Positions 22,827 through 31,717 of a stretch of 64,000 nucleotides of DNA are shown here, in pieces (positions within the stretch are counted from its first letter, which is position 1; each line of letters opens with the position of its first letter). Made by a program: the position numbers and the translations under genes. The notes beneath the pieces were generated by a model that was given only the letters and a program-made list of their open reading frames with translations, was not told the DNA's origin and made no database searches. Location of the stretch: NCBI GenBank assembly GCA_958496175.1, contig OY292275.1:35169701-35233700 (forward strand). The letters are read 5' to 3'. This DNA is from Sisyra terminalis. Lineage: Eukaryota; Arthropoda; Insecta; Neuroptera; Sisyridae.

Positions 22827-22999
22827 GCAGGCCATTCACGCTCCGACTTATAGTCCAACTAGTGGTCCAACTTTCGAAGTTGGATCTAAAGTCGGACCGT
22901 GAATGGTGTTGTTGGAAGTTGGATGTCTAGCGGAACATTTAGGCGATCCAACTAGTAGTCCGACTCGTTGGACTGCAAGTCGGAGCGTGAATGGCCTGC
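22827..22999. mobile_element. Foldback MITE with three copies of its terminal repeat
   Basis: The ends GCAGGCCATTCACGCTCCGA and, inverted, GCAGGCCATTCACGCTCCGA match exactly for 20 bases and continue with ACT and a TAGTCCAAC/CAGTCCAAC stretch. A third, inverted copy of the end (AAGTCGGACCGTGAATGG) lies at about 22889-22906, so 22832-22906 is a complete hairpin by itself, centred on TTCGAA at about 22874. No coding sequence. No direct target duplication is evident; the flanks ATAA and TTAT are palindromic. Confidence 0.85.
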
Positions 23000-23090
23000 T
23001 TTATGCTTCATTATAACTTTAGTACGTTTTTTAAATACACATTTCATATTATATATTTATATTCATACCTAAATGAACATTGAACATATA

Positions 23091-23695
23091 CAATCCCTGG
23101 CCATATTATTAGACGCACTTAAAATTTCATACAAAATGTACATATTCAACTAAATTAAATTCAATATTGTTTACTTTTTATATTATGAAAAGTTGAATTA
23201 ATGTTTAAGAAATATATTTTCTGGATAAGGGTAAAACCTTATTTATTATCTCTATTACCCAATTTTAGAATTGCCTTGATTTGAAACCCATTGGAAATAC
23301 GTGGAAGTTGCTGAAGAAAAAAGCTGCTAAAGAGGTGGTCACAACAGAAAAATAGCCGTTAGAGAAAATATTCACGTATGGAATCATCACCCACAAATAC
23401 AGCAGACGGTATTGTCCTACATGGACAGTATACTGCGCAGAATGGGAAACTTAAATATCAATAATCGGGCTTTCCATTAAATATTAAACAATTCAGCTCA
23501 CCATAATTAAGAAGATGATTAATTAATTTGATGCTGAAATTTTAAAATTTTTGGTCACCCTAGTTAGTAATAAGTGTAATAAATAAAATTTGTACAGGAA
23601 AGTTAAGCCCAGTCATATGGACCCAAAATAAAATACCTCTTACTTCAGGTTTTATACAAAAACTATACCACGTTTATTAATATGGCCAGGGACTG
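23091..23695 (+). mobile_element. Internally deleted Tc1/mariner element
   Basis: The left end CAATCCCTGGCCATATTATT and the inverted right end CAGTCCCTGGCCATATTAAT form the terminal repeats. Both are flanked by TA (23089-23090 and 23696-23697), the target of this superfamily. Only the C-terminal end of a transposase remains inside. The related segment 24760-25325 lacks the element at the matching position and gives an empty-site comparison. Confidence 0.85.
23278..23480 (+). pseudogene. C-terminal remnant of a Tc1-like transposase
   Basis: The first part reads DLKPIGNTWKLLKKKAAKEV, matching the D-L-N-P-I-E-N-x-W block around the last catalytic acid of D34E transposases. The invariant Glu is replaced by Gly, an Asn by Lys, and a TAG follows. 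The second part, in a shifted frame from 23367, reads HVWNHHPQIQQTVLSYMDSI and is typical of the C-terminus. It ends at TAA 23478-23480. The frameshift, stop and lost catalytic residue show that it is inactive. Confidence 0.85.
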
Positions 23696-24012
23696 TAAAA
23701 GCTCATAGGTAGACAAAAATCCATTAAGTCTCACTTATTCATGAGTTTTTAGAAATTCATAGATATTTCTAAACACATTTTTTTACTATTTAAGTCCATC
23801 AAAATTATATGGCTCTATGGACCCAAAATAAAATAGCTTCAAAATAAATACTTCAGGTTTTATACAAAACCTATAGTGCGTCTATTAATATGGTCAGGAA
23901 CTGTAAAAGCTCATATGCAGACAAAAATCCATTAATTCTCACTTGTTCATGAGTTTCAAGACATTCATAGATATTTCTAAACACATTTTTTTTACTATTT
24001 AAGTCCCTAAAA
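23615..24012. repeat. Two-copy tandem duplication, unit about 200 bp
   Basis: ATGGACCCAAAATAAAATA occurs at 23618 and again exactly 200 bases later. The unit includes the right end of the Tc1-like element and its flank, so a second, decayed right terminal repeat (TATTAATATGGTCAGGAACTG) lies at about 23883-23903. The duplication happened after the transposon inserted. Confidence 0.85.
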
Positions 24013-24759
24013 ATTGTTTGGCTCTTATGATCAATTCGCTCTTAAGGTCGCTATTAGTCTGAGAATGAATGCTTACTAGGAATATTTCTGTTTTCTTCAG
24101 TATTTCGTTAAATAGAATATTTGTTTGTTTTTTAATTATTTGACACTTTAGCAAATGATTAACGTGGCTCACTTTTCTGCATTAGTACAATGAAGCTGTT
24201 TAGATGTCTCGATTTTTTTCTGGTAATTATTGTTAGTCTTTCTGTGCTATAGTTTGGAGTGAACCATAGTCTTTTAGCTACCGTACAGTGTGTAATATAT
24301 TAAGAGTTGTTTTATAAATTGCTTCCTCTCATTTTGCTGTACTCGTAATTTCTTTGTACATAGATTGACCATTTTTCAAATTTTGAAAAGGTGAATGAAA
24401 TTTCAAACGTTTCTTTTTTTTTTGTTTGTCGACTCTCTAGTTCCCATTTACCACTAACTTACCAAGGACCCATAATAGTTTTGGAGATTTTGATTTTCTT
24501 GTAGTTGTTTACTACTGTTTCAGATTTTATAAATAATTTCTACACTTTCGCGAAATATTGCGACGATTGCTTTTATTTTATTGGTATATGGAAAATATTA
24601 GACCTTTTAAGTCGCGATATTGTAAAATATTATACCTACTCGCAACAATACCGCTTACACAAAATATGAATTAATATTAACTATACAATTATATTGTAAA
24701 TAGTTAAATAAACTTACTTACGGTTGATTAAAACAAATAAAGTTCGTTTATTAAATGTA

Positions 24760-25325
24760 TGTATAATATATTTAATTTTACATATTTAGATTCATACCTA
24801 TAAGAACATTGAACATATTAAAACCCATATGTACACAAAAATTGATAAAACCTCACTTATTCATGCACTTTTAGACTTACCTACATATTCTAAATCTATT
24901 TCTATTTTTGGCTTTATGATCGCTATAAGGCAGGGATTGGATGCTTATTGGGAATGTTCCTGTTTTCTTCAATACCTTTTTAAACAGAATATTTGTTTTT
25001 ATCATTTAACACTTCAGCTGTTGGTTAAGGTAGTTCATCTTTCTCCATTAGTACAACGTAGTTTTTTTTAGGAAATAATGATATCCCGATCTTATTATGG
25101 TAATTATTTTTATCCTTTCTGTTCTGTAGTTTGGAGAAAACTAAAGTTTTTAAGCCATCGTACGAAGTGTAATGATATATTAGAAGTTTTTTGATGAATT
25201 AGTTTATATTTTTCGATATACTCTTTATTTCTTTGTATATACATTGATTTTTTCCGATTTTAAAATAGCGAATGAAGATTTAAACTAAACATGCTTCTTT
25301 TTAATTAATTTGTCGAGCCTCTAGT
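24760..25325. repeat. Duplicated segment R3, copy 2 (without the Tc1 insertion)
   Basis: Same order and orientation as 23030-24440. At the insertion point it reads GAACATATTAAAACCCATAT, without the transposon. An 80-codon plus-strand frame at 24829 is a by-product; its equivalent in copy 1 is not open. Confidence 0.75.
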
Positions 25326-25439
25326 GATTAAATAGGGGTATTTCTAAGTTTCACAAACATGTTTTTATTAAAGTATTTGTTTTTAATTCAGATCATAGGG
25401 AAAAATCAATAGGAACGAATACTGATAATATTTTATTAT

Positions 25440-25770
25440 TTTTATTGGTAGACATTAATAATTAAAAGAATATTTTTGGTTTTATGAACTGGTACTACTG
25501 TGTAAATTAATTGATAAATAACTATAATTATAATAGTCACAATTTATAGTAATTGGTAAGTAATTTCTAATATCACAAGTAAGTTTCAAATGTAAGCACT
25601 AAGGAATACATAAGCACCAGGAAATCATAAGTATTACCTATTATATACTTATCAGTAAAATAACATTAAAACTTAATTTATTATTGAAAATAGTAATCAA
25701 AATTATTTATTTAAAATTATTAAAATATAGACTGGCAGGATAACGTCTGCGGGGTCAGCTAATATATAAC
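25440..25770 (+). mobile_element. LINE-like 3' end (possibly RTE type), plus strand
   Basis: Shares TAAGTTTCAAATGTAAGC and further blocks with the minus-strand copy at 11831-12180. It ends GTCTGCGGGGTCAGCTAATA, followed by a short TA tail. Confidence 0.5.
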
Positions 25771-25950
25771 ACAATTTATCTTATAAAAAAAAAACGAAAT
25801 TAATTTAAAAAAAAATATTTTGCTTTGGTTGAATTTTACCAGCTTATAATAATTCGGTATTATTATTAGGTATTATTATTGTTATTTTTTTTTCGATGAA
25901 CTTACAAAACCAAAACCAGTTTATACTAACTTTTTGTATTAATGAAAAAA

Positions 25951-26118
25951 AGCCTAATGGTAGTCGAATGGCCAAGGTGGCTACTTTAAAATTGGTAGGT
26001 GTTAGGTTTGAATCTTGTATCGAGTAAATTTTCGATATTTCCCGATTTACGGATTTTTATTATCCCTAGTGTTCTTAAAGACTTTGGTAGTTATATAGCA
26101 ATAGTAAACAAAAAAAAA
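25951..26118 (+). mobile_element. tRNA-derived SINE, copy 4
   Basis: Head AATGGTAGTCGAATGGCCAA (altered A box), B-box-like GTTTGAATCTTG at about 26008-26019, the tRNA-unrelated half, and an A-rich tail. Confidence 0.75.
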
Positions 26119-27289
26119 AGAAGAATTTCCCTACTGCTGGTCTTTCATAGGAATGACAAACAAAATTGAACTAACAACTAAGAACAAAAATTGTAAGCAT
26201 CAATTTATTAACTTATAGATTACAAATTTACAATGAGATGTTATCACGTTAAATGTCTAAATTTTCTTTAACTCAATTTTTGCGAATATATAAACTTTTG
26301 ATAAGAATTTCGATCCCAAATAATTTTGAATTAAATTTTATCAATTTATTCTTATTTCTAATTGTGAAATTGACTCGTTAATATAATATGTAGGACGTAA
26401 GTGTATTACTGAACAAGCGAGTTATATAAGTATGGTGAAAAGGATGTGTTGCAGAATGAAAAATAAAACTCAGTGGTGTTAATTCAAAGAGTTATTTTTT
26501 TTTTGTTCCATATAACGATATCTGACATTACATTAAATTTACGAAAGCAATTCTTATATCCCGTAGCAAATGTGAAAAAGCCCCATCGCTATGAGAGTCT
26601 TAACACCAAAGTAGATTCTCAACTGTAGAGAGCAATTTTCAAATTCAATTTTCGTAAAACAAAAAGCATTTTCCTCCCATGGTGTGTTTCTTTTCGGTTT
26701 TATTTTCATCTTACAACGTTAGAGATATCTCTATATAAAAACACTAAAGAATAGAGTTAAGTTTTGATCATATTATTATACGATGGAGAATCGACTTAGA
26801 AAGTATAATTTTTGATAGCTACGAATAGATATCATTTTCATAATGGCCATTTTCTTTTTCAACTTTAACAGATTTTAAAATCTATTTGGATTGGATTCCA
26901 AATGACTTTGATTTTTGATTGGACATCAGAATCAATTAAATAAAATCAGCGACAGTTATAAGATGTAAGCAGACAAAGCTTCGTTTATTTGAACTCTGAA
27001 GCAGAATGTTGTCATAATACGACGCAGCGAAGCAAGCGAATGATTCGAACGCATTGAATTAGGCCCGTACTCTGATCTGAAAGGAATTCCGGGTATTTCA
27101 TTACACAACAGTGATTTGCCGACCGGTATGTTGTTGCTTCTTTCCTTTATTGTCACTCTTCGTCTTTTCAGACCTTAGAAAACGTTTAGTCCTCCCCTAT
27201 CCAACTTTTATTGTCTTTGCCTCAAATTGCTTTCATTCGATGTTTTTATTTGTATTTTTTCCTTAACAGCAAAAAATCATCGATTTTAT
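26119..27289. other. AT-rich stretch with a GC-richer patch
   Basis: 26950-27175 is GC-richer and ends in an excellent acceptor-like TTGTCACTCTTCGTCTTTTC+AG, but the following sequence closes within a few codons in the main frame. No gene called. Confidence 0.4.
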
Positions 27290-28150
27290 ACCAAAGATGC
27301 TAATTACCTTTAATTGGGAATTTGAAAAAAAAAAATTATTGATTTTTTTCATGTATTTTAAAACTTTATTATTAATAGTATTGATATTTAATGCAAAAAA
27401 CTTAAAAAAAAAATTTTTTCAATTAATTATAAACGATTAAAAATTGATAAAATTTAAAAAAAAATCACGTGACTATAAACGCGCCATGAATGGTCACCAT
27501 AGTTGTGACGTAATAATGTTATAGCTATTTAATAACAATACAGCGTTTACAGCTATTACACGTGACTAGACAATAATATTGAAAATTTATTGCTAAAAAA
27601 CGAGTCGTTAGTTGATTCCAATTAGCTATGTGTGATAAATGATTTATAAAGGCAAAGTCTGATAATATTCCTGCACTGCTTGAAACCATTTATTTCGACG
27701 TTTGCCATCTTGGGGAACATTTAAAAACATTTTGTTAGGAGTTGTTTTTGTAGTATTCGTTCATAATGGTACAAAACAAGAACGATAACTTTTAAGGTTC
27801 GACATGCTCAATATAAATTTCAATATTTAACTATCACAACAGAATTAAATCAATCAAAACACTGTACTTATTATTTCTGTATCAACTGCAATCATTGACA
27901 ACTAACATTAGGACGTCACACGCGCTCGTGTTTGTTCGGGAGCTGTCGGCGTGTTTTCGGTACTAGATTCAAAAAATTCAAAAATTAATTTTTATTTTGA
28001 AATAACTTTTAAATTATTGCGAAAATAAAAAAATAAAAAATAGTTTTGCTATAAAACTTATATATGATCTTTCCATTTATCACAAAAAAAAAAAAAATTC
28101 ACAAACCCAATTATTTAAAAAAAAAATTATAGCGAATTTTTTGTTCAACT
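27290..28150 (-). mobile_element. Non-autonomous THAP (P-type) transposon relic
   Basis: Long AT-rich outer parts on both sides lead to inner blocks with GCGCC and a (G)TGACGT(C/A)A core in opposite orientation (around 27483-27512 and 27911-27935). In the middle, on the minus strand, is the start of a THAP-domain reading frame. The same order of GACGTC core and start codon occurs at 45990-46450. Outer limits are approximate and no target duplication was established. Confidence 0.55.
27644..27805 (-). pseudogene. THAP-domain N-terminus, truncated
   Basis: Starts with ATG (27805-27803) and encodes MSNLKSYRSCFVPL, then a TGA where the family has its second zinc-binding Cys, then TNTTKTTPNKMFLNVPQDGK and RRNKWFQAV. 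A Cys near the N-terminus, the F-x-V-P block and the conserved Trp are hallmarks of the THAP zinc-binding DNA-binding domain of P-element-type transposases. The distal C-x2-H part is missing; the frame ends at TAA 27646-27644 after 54 codons counting the internal stop. Confidence 0.75.
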
Positions 28151-28270
28151 CAAAGCGTCTATATCGAATATTAATATCGAAATTTACTAAATAATCCATT
28201 CTTCCAACTCCACCAAAAGAAAACAAAAAAATATATAAAATCAAACTTCAATAATATATTTAGTTTCACA

Positions 28271-28665
28271 ATCGTCAACTTCCTAAAGAAAAATAACATC
28301 AATGTCGCATTTTCAACAAACAACAACATGATGAAAATTCTTCAACCGTTGGAGAACAACCAAATAAAATGGTTCCTGTGAAAAATTCTACATTGGTCAA
28401 ACTGGTAGATATTTCAGAACAAGATATAAGGAACATACATCCAAGAAATTTACTTCAACAACAACTTCAAATTTTACAAAATCTCTTTATGACGAAAATC
28501 ATCAATGCTTAAATTTCGAAATAAATTTTAAGCCACTACATATTTGCAATAAAGGATCACATATGAACACCCTGGAAGAATATCTAAACTAGATCCAAAT
28601 AACATCCTTAACGACAAACTATATACAATAAACAACCTATATGAAATTAATTTACAACTGACAAA
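28271..28665 (+). pseudogene. PLE GIY-YIG endonuclease fragment
   Basis: The first frame gives FLKKNNINVAFSTNNNMMKI, the linker after the PLE reverse transcriptase. From 28371, in another frame, CEKFYIGQTGRYFRTRYKEH is the Y-I-G ... R ... E-H core of a GIY-YIG endonuclease, followed by LHICNKGSHMNTLEEY. A TAG at 28590 and a further frame change separate a last piece (LDPNNILNDKLYTINNLYEI). About ten residues before the YIG block are deleted. PLEs combine reverse transcriptase and GIY-YIG; no reverse transcriptase is left here. Confidence 0.85.
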
Positions 28666-28676
28666 ATAACCATTAT

Positions 28677-28706
28677 CTGATGATGACAGCCAAAAATTGT
28701 TGAAAC
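28677..28706 (+). ncRNA. Hammerhead-ribozyme-like core motif (possible)
   Basis: CTGATGA, then a weak stem (GACAG with TTGTT), then GAAAC. These are the invariant boxes of a hammerhead core in the correct order. Hammerheads are known from PLE terminal regions. The base after CTGATGA is unpaired and the stem relies on G-U pairs, so activity is doubtful. Confidence 0.3.
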
Positions 28707-28820
28707 GCGTCATAATAAAAAAGAAATTGAGTCATAGGACATTTATTATTATTCATTAATTTATTAATTGGGGACTCGAAATTAATAAAAAAAATATTTA
28801 TCAATGTTAAAATAAAAGCG

Positions 28821-29395
28821 TCTATTATTTAAATCACTATTTAAAATATGTTTAATGACGCTAGTTAATTAGTGTTATTTTAAATACATAAATCAAGCGA
28901 AAGTTTATAGTGCTACAAAATTGTTTTGTTTTATTTGTGTTTTCAATGTGAACTTCTAGACAATGCCACGGGGGCGGTACGCTTTCGTGGAGGTACATTT
29001 GCTTTTAGTGGCTGCTAATTGGATTATTTTAGCACTATACACAGAAGCTAGAGGCATGCCAACCGTATATAATTATGACAGTAATTTTGTGCATTTTTTG
29101 TCTTCGTATATGCTACCTTTTGAAATATCGTCGTTCTTTTCTTTAATTTAATTGGCTTTTGGCATTATTAATTTCCAAAGCCGCTTTATTGAAACAACTG
29201 TAGTGTGGTGACCATTAATATAAACACAAAACATATTTTTTTTTTTTGGGCCAAGAGAATATTGAGCAATGGTGATAATTGAATTAAAGAAAAGAACTTG
29301 GATATTATTGTACGTAGGTAAGGATTTTTTCATAGCGAAAAAATAATTATTGAAGTATAAGAGATATATTTGCAAATAAAATCATTGATGTTGCA
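28821..29395. other. AT-rich stretch, nothing identified
   Basis: No gene or repeat recognised. Confidence 0.45.
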
Positions 29396-30110
29396 AACGG
29401 ACTATAATATACATGAATAGAGATGCTACCGCGCAATGTTTGTGGAACGAGTAGTAAAACATGGTCCAGACGCGAGAGGGTGCATCTCTCAATATTGATC
29501 AGGCAGTCGACCAGTGGAACTGTCGAGGGGGTTTATATTCATCCGTGAATATAATAAAGCTTTCACTCTCAACGACTTACGAAATGCATATAATCTACTT
29601 ATACATTCCTCGAAAAAGTAACGATCCTTTTCAAAATTGATTGGTTTGTTTTATTATTCTGTATAGATCAAAGTAACAATTTGAGGCAAGCATATAAATA
29701 GGATTTTTGTGTAATAAAAATTTATATTTAAATCTATATTCTATCCGCTTATACATTTGTCATGAAAAATTGATGAAAACTCTGTTTTTGCTCGGAGTAA
29801 AATTCTGATTCATTTACGAGAGGCAACAAAACATCTTCTCTCGTGTAATATAAAAGCTGTTTATATGGAAAGTTGGGGCTTGGCATAATATGGATAGTCG
29901 CTTGCTAACGAGAATAAAGCTTGCGAGTGGTGCACGTTTTCTCTGCTGGTGGCGCTCACATTATGTGAACATAACCACCCTCGAGTCGACCTCCTGGAAA
30001 CACATTTGACTGTCAAAATGGCCTCCCCTTAAGGCTAGAATGGGCTTTAGTGAAGTGGACATCAGACAGTGACCAATGGCTCTGTACTCGCACAAAAGAA
30101 TACTCTACAC
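29396..30110. other. Two GC-richer islands
   Basis: 29400-29575 and 29860-30100 are GC-richer with no convincing frame. The interval between them is AT-rich. Confidence 0.3.
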
Positions 30111-31677
30111 AATGTTAAATGTTCAATGTAGATATTTCAATTTTTTAACTCCTTTTTCTTGCTAGATAATGGCTCAACTTGTTTTATATAGCTACGCATA
30201 GATGAATCTTGAAAATTGCCACCATAAGTAATTGCGTGTATTGAAAATCCTGATTGGTTTCACTGAGGGGAAAATTCAATTACGTCAATTAATTATTTTT
30301 ATTGAAATTTATGTTTTTTGTTTCATTATTGTCTTTAAACACAAATTTGAACCAACACCTAATCCATTGGATTCTTTCCCTTTGATTAATCTTATATACC
30401 TAACACAAAAATTGTTTAATAGTAATCTTCAGTGGCTCAGTAACAAGATCAAATAATTCCTTTTGGTTTATTTCTCACATTCTAAAAAATTTGATGAACT
30501 AAATTTGTGACTTCCTTGTACTTATTGATAAACCATGGACCTGGATTAAAGACTAACGTACCTAAAATTAACCAATTAAATATGCCTTAGTAAATTATCG
30601 TAATATAAAAACATTATAATACAGATAATGTTTTAGGTTCTCAATTTGCATAATAAAAAATTAATTAGTGAAAATTTTATCTTTCTTAAAACTTTTTTTA
30701 TTGCTAAGACTCTATAAATTTGGAAATATTTTAGTCAAAACAATAAATAATTTAATTCAATCATTGTTTTCATATATATTTGTAGCCGCGTAAGAAAAAA
30801 AAGCTGAAACTTGAATTAAAAATATCCCCTTTTTGTTACAATTTACCCTTGATGTAATCACATTATATAAATTAAACGAGTACATAGTTTTATCGCTAAA
30901 CAAATGCTAGTTTTCTCGTGTGAAATACGTCAAAAATTATATTTTATGAAAAATTAATTTGTGAAAGAATCTGACGAATTTAATGTGAAATTTATGTCAC
31001 TTGTCAAAATTAAATTCCCATAAACTTGTTGGTTTCGAAGTTGAACACCGCTCATACAGTCTTGAGCTTTTACTTAATGTATTAGTGACGTAAACTATAT
31101 ATAATGCAATTTTAATTAATTAAAATCTTGCCTAGCTTTAACTTTCAAAAGTATACTAAAAAATACAACTTGTAAGACATATAAAAGGAAAATACCGAAC
31201 CAGAAATAATTTGACAAGAGCTTTCTTAATAAGTAAAAAAATTAAAAATTTTGTGCCAAAGTTTGTCTCCAGGTATTTAGGTTAAATGATTTTAATCAAT
31301 ATGTGAAAATGTGAGGTGTACGACCATACGCTACATCGAACTGTAATGATAAAGTTTAGTATCGTATAACGTTTTGCTTTAAGGTACAATTAGAGTTTAT
31401 ATGCATGGATACATGCATAAAAAAGTGCTATTAGTGTAAAGAACATCTTCTGTAAAATAAGTATACAATTTTTTATGTTGGATTAACTCTTCAATGTTGG
31501 ATCCCATTTTTCACTTTCTCTGGAGGACTACCATTTCGGGAACATTCAGAGTCATCTGGAGATCCCCATAATGGTAATGATTATGGAACCAAGAACTTTT
31601 TGCTTAACTCAATCCATTTTCGTTCGAAAATTTAAAGTCTTATCCGAATTCTGGCAGTCGAAATACGTTGTACTTAC
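30111..31677. other. AT-rich stretch, nothing identified
   Basis: No gene or repeat recognised. Confidence 0.45.
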
Positions 31678-31717
31678 CTAAAGCAGGACTTCTTTTTTCA
31701 TTCATAGCTCCATTCAT
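31678..31717 (-). CDS. Candidate first coding exon (weak)
   Basis: On the minus strand ATG (31717-31715) opens 13 codons, MNGAMNEKRSPAL plus one base, ending at a perfect donor consensus TAG|GTAAGTA. The upstream context has no clear promoter. Short ATG-to-donor pairs like this arise easily by chance. Confidence 0.15.

Larger units (their letters stand above)
23030..24440. repeat. Duplicated segment R3, copy 1, carrying a Tc1-like insertion
   Basis: Apart from the insertion and a local duplication, this segment follows 24760-25325 closely in order and orientation: ATTCATACCTA.A.GAACATTGAACATAT, then CTCAC.TATTCATG, GCTTACT/ATTGGGAAT, TTAACG/TTCATCTTTCTGCATTAGTAC and TAGTTTGGAG. It has no recognisable coding content. 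Confidence 0.75.
28195..28820 (+). mobile_element. Penelope-like element, 3' part
   Basis: Coding remnant (28271 to about 28670), then the 3' region with CTGATGATGACAGCC...GAAACGCGTC, AAGAAATTGAGTCATAGGA, and a terminal TATTTATCAATGTTAAAATA. It is the least damaged of the PLE copies here and the reference for the others. It lies directly downstream of the THAP relic. Confidence 0.8.
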
